From contig NZ_BQYJ01000002.1 of assembly GCF_023168165.1 (NCBI RefSeq), forward strand, positions 925,823-989,822: a stretch of 64,000 nucleotides of DNA, in the 5' to 3' direction. Source of the stretch: Niallia sp. NCCP-28. GTDB lineage: Bacteria > Bacillota > Bacilli > Bacillales > Cytobacillaceae. The stretch's first letter is position 1. Every line of letters begins with the position of its first letter. A model generated the notes under the pieces. It did no database searches. It had not been told where the DNA came from and was given only the letters and a program-made list of their open reading frames with translations. This document shows, piece after piece, positions 55,912 through 64,000 of this stretch. Both the position numbers and the translations under genes were made by a program.

Positions 55912-55924
55912 GGAGAGAAACTAA

Positions 55925-56236
55925 ATGGCTTCAATTAATTTTCCGGCGGTATCCAACATATTGCCAACCACAAATGCAAATACAGCAGCTGTGAGTAAAA
56001 CTGCTTCTGATTCAAGCAAAAGCTTTTCAACGTTTTTAAAAGATTCTCTTAACAAAGTAAATCAAGCTCAAAATGAGTCAGATAGCTTAACGACTAAGTT
56101 GGCTAAAGGAGAGAATGTCGACTTATCACAAGTGATGATTGCTTCACAAAAGGCAAGTATTACGATGCAGGCAACAATTGAAATCCGTAATAAAGCAGTA
56201 GAAGCATACCAGGAAATGATGAGAATGACAGTTTAA
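55925..56236 (+). CDS. fliE: Flagellar hook-basal body protein FliE
   Basis: A 103-residue protein joining the MS ring to the rod. The C-terminal half has the FliE motif (SFSTFLKDSLNKVNQAQNES, DLSQVMIASQKASITMQATIEIRNKAVEAYQEMMRM). Ribosome binding site GGGAGAG, 13 bases after flgC. Confidence 0.95.
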   Translation: MASINFPAVSNILPTTNANTAAVSKTASDSSKSFSTFLKDSLNKVNQAQNESDSLTTKLAKGENVDLSQVMIASQKASITMQATIEIRNKAVEAYQEMMRMTV

Positions 56237-56245
56237 TAAATTAAG

Positions 56246-56276
56246 CGGTTATTAGCTTATAATCTTATAGTAACCG
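56246..56276 (+). promoter_or_regulatory. Hairpin abutting the fliF ribosome binding site
   Basis: CGGTTATTA (56246-56254) / TAGTAACCG (56268-56276), 9 bp with one G-U, ends directly at the GGGGG of the fliF ribosome binding site (56276-56280). It could modulate fliF translation or protect the mRNA. Confidence 0.45.
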
Positions 56277-56286
56277 GGGGAAAAGA

Positions 56287-57879
56287 ATGAAAGAGAATAT
56301 TCAAAGGTTTTTAAATCCATTAAAAATGTATTGGGGTAATCGCACCAAAATGCAAAAAACGATGCTCATTTCAAGCATCGTTTTGCTAATCGGCATTATT
56401 GCAGCGTCGGTTTTCTTTTTTTCAAGAGAAAAATTAGTGCCGTTATACAGCAATTTATCTCCTTCTGAAACAGGAACGATTAAAGAGAGCTTAGATGGCA
56501 GAGGGATTACATCAGAAATATCTGATGGCGGAAAAACAATCAGTGTTCCGGAAGAAGTCGTAGATACGCTAAAAGTTGAGCTTGCAGCAGAAGGCATTCC
56601 GAAATCTGGAAGTATTGATTATTCCTTTTTTAGTGAAAATGCAAGTTTTGGAATGACAGATAATGAATTTAATGTGCTGAAATTAGATGCTTTGCAAACA
56701 GAAATCGCTAATTTAATGAAAGGCATCGATGGAATAAATGATGCCAAAGTTGTTATTACATTGCCAAAAGAAGGCGTGTTTGTTTCCGATGAAAATGGAG
56801 AAGCATCTGCTTCTATTGTATTAAATACAAAAGCAGGCTATAACTTCTCCGAAAGTCAAATAAAAGGGTTATATACACTCGTGTCCAAAAGTGTACCAAA
56901 CCTTCCTACAGATAATATCGTCATAACCAACCAAAACTTTGAGTATTTTGATTTAAATTCTTCAACAAATTCTGCATCTGATACTTTTACTGCTCAGAAT
57001 AACGTAAAGAAACAAATAGAACGAGATATTCAAAGACAGGTTCAAACTATGTTAGGAACATTGATGGGGCAAAATAAAGTAATGGTTTCTGTTACTGCTG
57101 ATATTGATTTTACCCAAGAAAATAGAGAAGAAAACCTTGTATCGCCAGTAGATGAAGAAAATATGGAAGGAATTGCTGTAAGTGCACAAAAACTTTCGGA
57201 AACATATTCAGGTGATAATGCTGCTGCAGAAGGTGTAGCACAAGCGGAGGAAGACGCTGATACAACTACCTATAATACAGATACGGCGACGGGATCAGGC
57301 GGAGAATCGGAAAAAACGGAAGATACAATCAACTATGAAGTAAACCGTATTAAAAAACAAATTGTGGAAAGTCCGTACAAAGTGCGCGACCTAGGCATTC
57401 AAGTAATGGTAGAGCCGCCTGATGCTAATGATACAGCATCGCTTCCGCAAGAAAGTGTTGATCAAATCAACAATATTTTAGGTACAATTATTCGAACGTC
57501 TATTGATAAATCATCTGTAGATGGTCAAATCTCAGATGAAGATCTGCAGAATAAAATTGCTGTTTCTGTTCAGAAGTTTAATGGAAAAACAGAAACCCAG
57601 GCTCAAAATGCAGGCAGCATGATTCCTTGGTGGGTGTATGTTGTTGGCGGTGTGCTACTTGCAATTATTGCTCTATTAATCTTCTTATTTATTAGAGCTC
57701 GCAAAAAACAGATGCCGGTAGAAGAAGTAGAAGAAATTATCGAGCCTATAACGATACCTGATGTAAATGAAGAAAAAGAATCAGAAGGTACGCTTCGAAG
57801 AAAACAATTAGAAAAAATGGCAAAAGAGAAGCCGGAAGATTTTGCCAAACTTTTGCGTACATGGATCACAGAAGATTAA
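56287..57879 (+). CDS. fliF: Flagellar MS-ring protein FliF
   Basis: A 530-residue ring protein. Two transmembrane helices, about 27-47 and 442-463, bracket the periplasmic ring-building motifs (YscJ/FliF domain with LYSNLSPSETGTIKESL and GMTDNEFNVLKLDALQTEI). A charged low-complexity stretch near 290-350 is the usual variable part. The C-terminal tail, ending in KLLRTWITED, binds FliG, encoded next. Confidence 0.95.
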   Translation: MKENIQRFLNPLKMYWGNRTKMQKTMLISSIVLLIGIIAASVFFFSREKLVPLYSNLSPSETGTIKESLDGRGITSEISDGGKTISVPEEVVDTLKVELAAEGIPKSGSIDYSFFSENASFGMTDNEFNVLKLDALQTEIANLMKGIDGINDAKVVITLPKEGVFVSDENGEASASIVLNTKAGYNFSESQIKGLYTLVSKSVPNLPTDNIVITNQNFEYFDLNSSTNSASDTFTAQNNVKKQIERDIQRQVQTMLGTLMGQNKVMVSVTADIDFTQENREENLVSPVDEENMEGIAVSAQKLSETYSGDNAAAEGVAQAEEDADTTTYNTDTATGSGGESEKTEDTINYEVNRIKKQIVESPYKVRDLGIQVMVEPPDANDTASLPQESVDQINNILGTIIRTSIDKSSVDGQISDEDLQNKIAVSVQKFNGKTETQAQNAGSMIPWWVYVVGGVLLAIIALLIFLFIRARKKQMPVEEVEEIIEPITIPDVNEEKESEGTLRRKQLEKMAKEKPEDFAKLLRTWITED

Positions 57880-57892
57880 GGAGAGTAGACAA

Positions 57893-58909
57893 ATGGCAAA
57901 ACGAGATACAAAAGAGTTAACGGGGAAACAAAAAGCAGCTATTCTTCTTATATCACTGGGACCAGACGTAGCTGCGTCCATTTATAAGCATTTGGGTGAA
58001 GAAGAGATAGAACAGCTTTCTTTAGAAATATCCGGAATAAAAAAAGTGGAATTTTCAGCAAAGGATGAAGTGATAGAGGAGTTTCATAACATTGCTCTTG
58101 CCCAAGACTATATAACACAAGGCGGGATTGGTTATGCCAAAACTGTTCTTGAAAAAGCTGTTGGCTCAGAACGAGCAACTATTATCTTAAATCGCTTAAC
58201 AACAAGTCTGCAAGTAAGGCCATTTGATTTTGCTCGAAAAGCAGATCCAAATCAGATATTAAATTTTATTCAGAATGAGCATCCGCAAACGATTGCACTG
58301 ATACTTTCTTATTTAGATCCATCCCAAGCTGGGCAAATATTGTCAGAATTGCCGCAAGAAATGCAAGCAGATATTGCTAAAAGGATTGCTGTAATGGACA
58401 GCACTTCACCGGAAATCATTAATGAAGTAGAGCAAGTGCTAGAAAGAAAACTATCAAGCACTGTAACTCAAGATCAAACGCAAACTGGTGGAATTGAAGC
58501 TGTTGTTGAGGTATTAAATGGCGTAGACCGAACGACAGAACGTACGATATTAGATGCCTTAGAAATTCAAGATCCTGAATTGGCAGAAGAAATTAAGAAA
58601 AGAATGTTTGTATTTGAAGATATTGTGACATTGGATAATCGGGCAATCCAGCGCATTATCCGGGATTGTGAAAATGAAGATTTGCTTCTTTCATTAAAAG
58701 TCTCTAGTGAAGAAGTAAAAGAAGTTGTGTACAGCAATATGTCTACAAGAATGGTGGAATCTTTTAAAGAAGAAATGGAATTTATGGGTCCAGTTAAGCT
58801 GAAAGATGTGGAAGAAGCGCAATCTCGAATTGTCGCGATTATTCGCCGATTAGAAGATGCTGGGGAAATCGTCGTAGCACGTGGCGGAGGAGATGATATT
58901 ATTGTCTAG
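57893..58909 (+). CDS. fliG: Flagellar motor switch protein FliG
   Basis: A 338-residue rotor protein that contacts FliF, FliM and MotA. N-terminal domain with LTGKQKAAILLISLGPDVA, middle EHPQT-containing motif (NEHPQTIALILSYL) and C-terminal torque helix region (DIVTLDNRAIQRIIRD). ATG 57893 follows AAGGAGAG; the frame is open 51 bases earlier inside fliF. fliH begins within its last codons. Confidence 0.96.
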   Translation: MAKRDTKELTGKQKAAILLISLGPDVAASIYKHLGEEEIEQLSLEISGIKKVEFSAKDEVIEEFHNIALAQDYITQGGIGYAKTVLEKAVGSERATIILNRLTTSLQVRPFDFARKADPNQILNFIQNEHPQTIALILSYLDPSQAGQILSELPQEMQADIAKRIAVMDSTSPEIINEVEQVLERKLSSTVTQDQTQTGGIEAVVEVLNGVDRTTERTILDALEIQDPELAEEIKKRMFVFEDIVTLDNRAIQRIIRDCENEDLLLSLKVSSEEVKEVVYSNMSTRMVESFKEEMEFMGPVKLKDVEEAQSRIVAIIRRLEDAGEIVVARGGGDDIIV

Positions 58910-59657
58910 GTTAATCAAGTCAAATTGGGCTAGCCAAAAACAAACAGAAGAAAAAGTCATTTCCATTAAATATATGAATTCTTTAAAAGAAATGGATATT
59001 ATTTCAGATGAAGAACATTCTAAAATAATCGAGCAAGCGAACGAAGAAGCAAACTCAATCTTAATGCAAGCATATGAACAAATCGAACAAGAAAAACAGC
59101 AGCTGCAAATTGAAAAGCAAAATTGGCAAGAAGAAAAAATGCAGCTAATAGAAGAAGCGAAGCAGGACGGATATAATGTTGGTTTAAAAGAAGGCAGAAC
59201 GATGGGCTATCAAGAATATGGAGAGCATATTCAAATGGCAAAAGATGTTATTGAACTTTCCAAAAATGATTATCAAAGCTATTTGGCTTCTGCTGAAAAG
59301 ACCATTTTAGATCTTGCAATAAGAGCTGCTGAAAAAATTATGAATAGCAAAATTGAACAAGATAAATCATATTTCTTAAATGTGGTAAAAAAAGTGCTGC
59401 AAGAAGGCCAGGGAATAAAAGAGGTGCAGCTTCATATTCATCCCGTGCATTATCAATATGTTTTATCAGAAAAAGAAGAGTTATTAAGTTTATTTCCGAT
59501 TCAGCCTAATTTATTTATCTTTCCAAATACAGGGATATCAGAAAATGGTTGTGTAATAGAAACTAATAATGGAAGAATAGATGCGACAGTCGATACACAA
59601 TTAAAGATGCTAAAACAAAAACTATTAGATTTATTGGAGAGTGAACAAGAGGAATGA
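58902..59657 (+). CDS. fliH: Flagellar assembly protein FliH
   Basis: A 251-residue regulator of the export ATPase FliI. A long Glu/Gln-rich coiled coil (about 30-105) precedes the FliH/YscL-like C-terminal domain (LDLAIRAAEKIMNSKI, GCVIETNNGRIDATVDTQL). The start is inferred as TTG 58902, 11 nt after GGAGG, giving MSRLIKSNW; in-frame GTG 58881 and ATG 58893 lie on or before that ribosome binding site. It overlaps fliG by eight bases and fliI by four. Confidence 0.88.
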   Translation: MSRLIKSNWASQKQTEEKVISIKYMNSLKEMDIISDEEHSKIIEQANEEANSILMQAYEQIEQEKQQLQIEKQNWQEEKMQLIEEAKQDGYNVGLKEGRTMGYQEYGEHIQMAKDVIELSKNDYQSYLASAEKTILDLAIRAAEKIMNSKIEQDKSYFLNVVKKVLQEGQGIKEVQLHIHPVHYQYVLSEKEELLSLFPIQPNLFIFPNTGISENGCVIETNNGRIDATVDTQLKMLKQKLLDLLESEQEE

Positions 59658-60970
59658 AAGCTTCTGAACTCCTTTCTACAATAGATGCAATCGATTCATA
59701 CAAACGTTATGGCAGAGTAAAAAAAGTGATTGGATTAATGATTGAATCACAAGGTCCTGAAAGTTCCATTGGGGATGTGTGTCTGATTCATATCGGCACA
59801 AAAAATAAACGTGTGATAAAAGCCGAAGTAGTTGGGTTTAAAGAAGAAAATATTATTTTAATGCCCTACACAACCGTTAACGATATTTCACCAGGGTGTT
59901 TAGTAGAAGGTACGTCTGATCCATTAGAGATAAAAGTAGGTGCAGCATTAATTGGAAGTGTTCTTGATTCATTAGGCAATCCATTAGATGGATCTTCTTT
60001 GCCAAAAGGGCTAAAGTCAGTGCCGATTGAACAAGAGCCGCCCAACCCGCTTAGCAGACCACCGATATCTGCTTCCATGGAAATGGGTGTCCGGCTAATC
60101 GATGGTTTGTTGACTGTTGGAACCGGACAGCGCCTTGGCATATTTGCCGGCAGTGGTGTTGGGAAAAGTACATTGCTTGGGATGATTGCAAGAAATACGA
60201 AAGCAGATTTAAATGTCATAGCTCTTATAGGGGAACGGGGCAGAGAAGTCAGGGAATTTATTGAACGGGATTTAGGTCCAGAGGGGCTAAAAAGATCTAT
60301 TGTCGTAGTGGCAACATCGGATACTCCCGCTTTAATGAGAATCAAGGGTGCCTATACAGCGACGGCAATTGCAGAATATTTTCGCGATAAAGGCTTAAAT
60401 GTTATGCTGATGATGGATTCTGTTACCCGTGTCGCTATGGCGCAAAGAGAAGTGGGGCTTGCGATTGGGGAACCGCCGACCACAAAAGGGTACACACCAT
60501 CTGTTTTTGCCATCTTGCCGAAACTATTAGAACGTACGGGAACAAATGAATTTGGAAGCATCACGGCCATTTATACAGTATTGGTAGATGGGGATGATAT
60601 GAATGAACCGATTGCTGATACTGTGCGTGGCATTTTGGACGGGCATTATGTTTTAGACAGGGAACTTGCTAATAAAGGGCAATATCCAGCTGTTAATGTT
60701 CTAAAAAGTGTCAGCAGGGTAATGAATCATATTGTATCAAAAGAACATATTCGGGCAGCAGAGAAATTAAGAGACTATTTAAGCACCTATATCAATTCAG
60801 AAGATTTGATAAATATCGGTGCTTACAAAAAAGGATCTTCAAAAGAAATTGATACTGCTATTCAATTATATCCAGCGATTATTTCATATTTGAAACAAGC
60901 TACCGATGAAAAAATATCTATGGAGGAAACTTTTCATTCCTTAGTGTCATTAATAGGAACAGGTGACTAA
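59654..60970 (+). CDS. fliI: Flagellum-specific ATP synthase FliI
   Basis: A 438-residue F1-beta-like ATPase of the type III export apparatus. P-loop GSGVGKST near residue 165, Walker B region LNVMLMMDSVTR, and GEPPTTKGYTPSVFAILPKLLER are present. ATG overlaps the fliH stop. It works with FliH and FliJ encoded on both sides. Confidence 0.96.
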   Translation: MKASELLSTIDAIDSYKRYGRVKKVIGLMIESQGPESSIGDVCLIHIGTKNKRVIKAEVVGFKEENIILMPYTTVNDISPGCLVEGTSDPLEIKVGAALIGSVLDSLGNPLDGSSLPKGLKSVPIEQEPPNPLSRPPISASMEMGVRLIDGLLTVGTGQRLGIFAGSGVGKSTLLGMIARNTKADLNVIALIGERGREVREFIERDLGPEGLKRSIVVVATSDTPALMRIKGAYTATAIAEYFRDKGLNVMLMMDSVTRVAMAQREVGLAIGEPPTTKGYTPSVFAILPKLLERTGTNEFGSITAIYTVLVDGDDMNEPIADTVRGILDGHYVLDRELANKGQYPAVNVLKSVSRVMNHIVSKEHIRAAEKLRDYLSTYINSEDLINIGAYKKGSSKEIDTAIQLYPAIISYLKQATDEKISMEETFHSLVSLIGTGD

Positions 60971-60974
60971 TGTT

Positions 60975-61427
60975 ATGACATACAAATATAAATTTGAAAA
61001 AATTTTGACCATAAAAGAAAGAGAAAAAGAGGAAGTAAGCACCACATACAATCAGTCGGTAAAACGATTTGAAGAGGCTGCTGAAAAATTGTACGAAGTA
61101 TTAAAAAAGAAAGAAGATCTTGAACAATTGCAGCTAGAAAAGTTAACGATGGGCCTTTCTGTTCGCGAAATAAGACACCATCAACGTTTTGTGGGGAATT
61201 TAGAAAAAACGATTGAACATAACCAGAAAATGGTGGTTAATGCCAGGAATACAATGAGCTTTTATCAAGAAAAGCTGGTGGAAAAAAATTTAGAGGTTAA
61301 AAAATATATAAAAATAAAAGAAAAAGACTTTACCAAATTCATAGAATTGGAAAAAGCATTGGAAGCAAAACAAATGGATGATATTTCCCTTCAAGTATAT
61401 ATGCAACCAGGAAAGCTAGGTGGCTAA
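60975..61427 (+). CDS. fliJ: Flagellar export chaperone FliJ
   Basis: A 150-residue, almost wholly coiled-coil protein with KFEKILTIKEREKEE at the N-terminus, the normal FliJ start, and a final segment ending QPGKLGG. FliJ links the FliI ring to FlhA. ATG 60975 is used with AGGTGAC upstream; GTG 60963 is an alternative. Confidence 0.92.
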   Translation: MTYKYKFEKILTIKEREKEEVSTTYNQSVKRFEEAAEKLYEVLKKKEDLEQLQLEKLTMGLSVREIRHHQRFVGNLEKTIEHNQKMVVNARNTMSFYQEKLVEKNLEVKKYIKIKEKDFTKFIELEKALEAKQMDDISLQVYMQPGKLGG

Positions 61428-61428
61428 T

Positions 61429-62079
61429 ATGGATAATTTAGAAGAAGAACAAAAGAAAAATTTTAATATTCTTCAGCGAATTCTATTAGTAGTGATTATT
61501 CCAATCTTATTTGCAATTGTTGTTGTTTTATTGTTGTTTATTTATTCAGGGGTAGATGTGATGAATAAAGGAAAAGATTTAATAGATGATATTCCCTTTT
61601 TAACATCAGAAAAAACATCAACGGAAACTAATACAAGTGAACAAACAAAAAAGGATGCAGAATCAATAAAAAAGCTCGAGGCTAAAATTGCAGAACAAGA
61701 AGAGACAATCGCTAATTTGCAAACAGAAATAGACAATAAAGACAAAATTAATAAAAACATAACGGTAGAAAGAGAAAAACTGCAAAAAGAACTGGATGCC
61801 CTAAAAAGCGAACAAACGCAAACACAAACAGCTTTTGATGATATTGTGAAAACTTATGAAACAATGTCAGCCAAAAATGCTGCAGTCATTATTTCAGAGA
61901 TGGGGCAAAGTGAGGGATTGAAAATTTTGGCATCTGTTAAACCTGCCAAACTTGCGTCGATATTAGAGAAAATGGAACCTGCCGTTGCATCAAAATATAC
62001 TGAATTATTATCTAGTAATTCTTTAAACGGCCAAGGATCAACTAGCAGTTCAACAGGAGATGACGCAGATAATGAATAA
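61429..62079 (+). CDS. ylxF: MotE/YlxF-family protein with MgtE N-terminal-like domain
   Basis: A 216-residue membrane-anchored protein. One transmembrane segment (about 19-41), a coiled coil (about 75-130, KKLEAKIAEQEETIANLQTE) and a C-terminal MgtE_N-like helical domain (MSAKNAAVIISEMGQSEG, LASILEKMEPAVASKYTELL). The same layout is found in MotE, which chaperones MotC in rhizobia, and in the ylxF genes of Bacillus fla operons, whose role is unsettled. Start ATG 61429 follows AGGTGG one base after fliJ. Confidence 0.88.
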   Translation: MDNLEEEQKKNFNILQRILLVVIIPILFAIVVVLLLFIYSGVDVMNKGKDLIDDIPFLTSEKTSTETNTSEQTKKDAESIKKLEAKIAEQEETIANLQTEIDNKDKINKNITVEREKLQKELDALKSEQTQTQTAFDDIVKTYETMSAKNAAVIISEMGQSEGLKILASVKPAKLASILEKMEPAVASKYTELLSSNSLNGQGSTSSSTGDDADNE

Positions 62080-62121
62080 GCAGCTAAAGACCCCAAAAGC
62101 TAAAGGGAAGGGGGTGAAAGA

Positions 62122-64000
62122 ATGAAAATTGGCGAATTTGGATGGATGCCGGGAAATTCAATAGAATCCACAAAATTAACAGCTGCTTCTAATCGTTTTC
62201 AGGCATTTTTTCAATCATTAGCAAAAAGCGATACAGTTGTTCCAGTGCAACTTCCTGAAAAGGTCAGCGATGGGGCTGTTTCAAAAGCATCATTACAGGA
62301 TTTGTTCAAAGTATTGTCAAACAATAATGTGGAAAAGCTAGAAGCTGTTTCTTCTACGGCTGATTTAGAAGGAGAAAAGGCGGATCCTATTAATATCATT
62401 CATGCGATATTAAATAAGTGGGATCTAGATTCGGAACTGAACGAAAATACGCTTCATCAGATGGCTGAAAAAGTAGAAAGGGCATTTTCCACAGTAGAAA
62501 AGCAATTGTTTCATTTTATTCACTCTTTTAGTTTTGATGAGCCGACTGAAAATATGTTTGCAGAAACCTCATTGCCAGATCTTGTGCATGCATTAAAGGG
62601 AATTCAATTAGCTGGAGCAGAAACATCCTTGTTGCAAAGTCAACACAAAGTTAATGAAACTGTTGATGCATTAGCTAATCTAGTCAGTCAATTAATAAAT
62701 CAAACGAGCATGGCAGCTGAAAGCCATGAGAATAGCAGCAATGCAGATACAGCGGCGGATTCTATGAGGGAAAAAAATCCAATCATGCAAAAATTAGATC
62801 AATCAGAAATAGAGGGAGATATCCATCAAAAGACTAATGAAACAATAACTACTAAAGAAAATGGGGCAGTCATAGCAACGAGTGCAAAAGCACAGGCAGA
62901 AATAGCACCTGATAGTGTTTTGGCAACTAAAAAGGAGACCGAACAAACGCTCTCTCCAAAAACAAATGAATCAACTGCATCGAAGTTTGTAACTGATAAG
63001 GTGGAACAAACCAATCAAACAACTGCTGATATTTTAATGCAAAATAACGATTATTTGTTGAAAAATGGTGAAATAATTGCCGAAGATAATTTCTTTTATA
63101 ATTCAATCTTTTTATCGAATGAGGAATTAGCAGGTCAAGCAGGTGAAGATGCTTTAGCTAATCAAAAAAAAATCAACACTATAACTGGTGAAAATAAACA
63201 TGCATTTTTAAGCATTCAATCAGGACAGCAGCAAAAAAACGTGAGCATCATGGAAGAAAATATTTCTGATTTAGAGTTTGAAAAAGAATTAAATAAAATA
63301 AATTCTGACTTGTTATCATCTTTGCAAACTGAAAATAGAATCAGTCCACAAATGACAGCATCTGAATCTATTAAAAAATCAGCAGATTCACATGCGGAAA
63401 GTGTTCAAAATAAAAACGGCAAAGAAAGTGGCTTAAATGCAAATGCTTTCTCTACGGACTTTGTAGAAAACAGCGGATTAAATGAGAAAATAATCCATGG
63501 TGATAAAATGGCCGAACAGCTTGGGAAGGCACTAGATTCGAAGACTGATCAAGGGAAAACTCAAATAGAACATGGCAGAGATACATTTCCAGATACTATG
63601 TTTTTAGATGAAGCACATAGTGTTTTGGAATCATCTTTTAACTTAAATGAGAAAAATCAGCCTATTTCAAAAAAACACCTTGGGCTAATCAATCAATTGC
63701 CAAATCAAGGAGAAATAAATAATACAAGCAATTTATTTGTAAGCACACCTTCAGAAAAGCCAGAAGAGAATTCAGGCATTTTAATGGGTGCATTTAATAG
63801 AAAAGCGGATAGTCGATTAGTTCAAGAGCAAGAAGAGAAGGCGCCGAATCCACTTGCAGCTAATCCCTTTGGCAAAATAGGAACAAATGAAAGAACGTTT
63901 ATGCCAGAAGGAACTGGACGAGGGAACCAAAGTGAGCAAAGGCCGAAGTTTATACAAGAAACCAATCCATTGATTCAAGAGCAAGAAGAGAAGGCCTCAG
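62122..64000 (+). CDS. fliK: Flagellar hook-length control protein FliK, long N-terminal part (3' end outside window)
   Basis: The frame is open from ATG 62122 (behind AAGGGGGTGAAAG) to the window edge, 626 codons without reaching a FliK C-terminal domain. The visible part is low-complexity, rich in Asn, Gln, Glu, Ser and Thr, as in the ruler regions of FliK proteins. Position directly after ylxF matches B. subtilis fliK, whose product I recall as about 490 residues in total, so this one is distinctly longer. A QEQEEKA motif occurs twice, 51 codons apart, near the edge (63821 and 63974), possibly a repeat array. Identification rests on position and composition. Confidence 0.8.
   Translation, partial: MKIGEFGWMPGNSIESTKLTAASNRFQAFFQSLAKSDTVVPVQLPEKVSDGAVSKASLQDLFKVLSNNNVEKLEAVSSTADLEGEKADPINIIHAILNKWDLDSELNENTLHQMAEKVERAFSTVEKQLFHFIHSFSFDEPTENMFAETSLPDLVHALKGIQLAGAETSLLQSQHKVNETVDALANLVSQLINQTSMAAESHENSSNADTAADSMREKNPIMQKLDQSEIEGDIHQKTNETITTKENGAVIATSAKAQAEIAPDSVLATKKETEQTLSPKTNESTASKFVTDKVEQTNQTTADILMQNNDYLLKNGEIIAEDNFFYNSIFLSNEELAGQAGEDALANQKKINTITGENKHAFLSIQSGQQQKNVSIMEENISDLEFEKELNKINSDLLSSLQTENRISPQMTASESIKKSADSHAESVQNKNGKESGLNANAFSTDFVENSGLNEKIIHGDKMAEQLGKALDSKTDQGKTQIEHGRDTFPDTMFLDEAHSVLESSFNLNEKNQPISKKHLGLINQLPNQGEINNTSNLFVSTPSEKPEENSGILMGAFNRKADSRLVQEQEEKAPNPLAANPFGKIGTNERTFMPEGTGRGNQSEQRPKFIQETNPLIQEQEEKAS

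Overview
The window is about 64 kb of AT-rich chromosomal backbone from a motile, endospore-forming member of the Bacillaceae. The order from the calcium ATPase through yloC-remA-gmk-rpoZ to codY and the start of the fla/che operon follows the Bacillus subtilis yloB-to-fliK region almost gene for gene. SpoVM, FapR, RemA, CodY, HslV/HslU and the YlqF/YlqG/YlqH block all point to Bacillus sensu lato. A Niallia-like genus is possible, but that is a guess from sequence feel only. I see no prophage, insertion sequence with a transposase, CRISPR array, rRNA, tRNA or foreign-looking island. Nearly all genes lie on the + strand; rpmB is the one clear exception.

Layout. Bases 1-14.6 kb: end of a P-type ATPase, then yloC, remA, gmk, rpoZ, coaBC, priA, def, fmt, rsmB, rlmN, prpC, prkC and rsgA, a tightly packed run with several 4-bp overlaps. 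14.6-18.5 kb: thiN, the 26-codon spoVM, divergent rpmB, yloU and fakA-like yloV. The rpe gene that sits between rsgA and thiN in B. subtilis is absent. 18.7-27.2 kb: sdaAB-sdaAA, recG, the FapR-controlled lipid operon fapR-plsX-fabD-fabG, then acpP and rnc. 27.4-37.7 kb: smc, ftsY, a small unknown membrane protein, ylxM-ffh (SRP), rpsP-khpA, ylqD, rimM-trmD and rplS. 38-46 kb: signal peptidase I, rbgA, rnhB, ylqG-ylqH, sucC-sucD and dprA. 46.9-54.5 kb: topA, trmFO, xerC, hslV-hslU and codY. 55-64 kb: flgB, flgC, fliE-fliJ, a MotE-like gene and a very long fliK cut by the window edge.

How the genes work together. The window groups translation and ribosome maturation (def, fmt, rsmB, rlmN, rsgA, rbgA, rimM, trmD, trmFO, r-proteins), protein targeting (ftsY, ffh, ylxM, lepB), phospholipid and fatty acid synthesis under FapR, chromosome maintenance (priA, recG, smc, topA, xerC, rnhB, dprA), cell-wall-sensing phosphorylation (prkC/prpC), and the base of the flagellar export machine placed directly behind the nutrient sensor CodY.

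The most interesting material is not an accessory system but (i) the ylqG-ylqH pair, which looks like a stand-alone FliK C-terminal/FlhB C-terminal switch module outside the flagellar operon; (ii) a family of MITE-like intergenic repeats in several states of decay; (iii) a second repeat bracketed by a duplicated terminator between khpA and ylqD; and (iv) several uncharacterised palindromes and hairpins at promoters or ribosome binding sites (sdaAB, rpmB, trmFO, fliF). All identifications come from reading the sequence and family knowledge; no database search was run.
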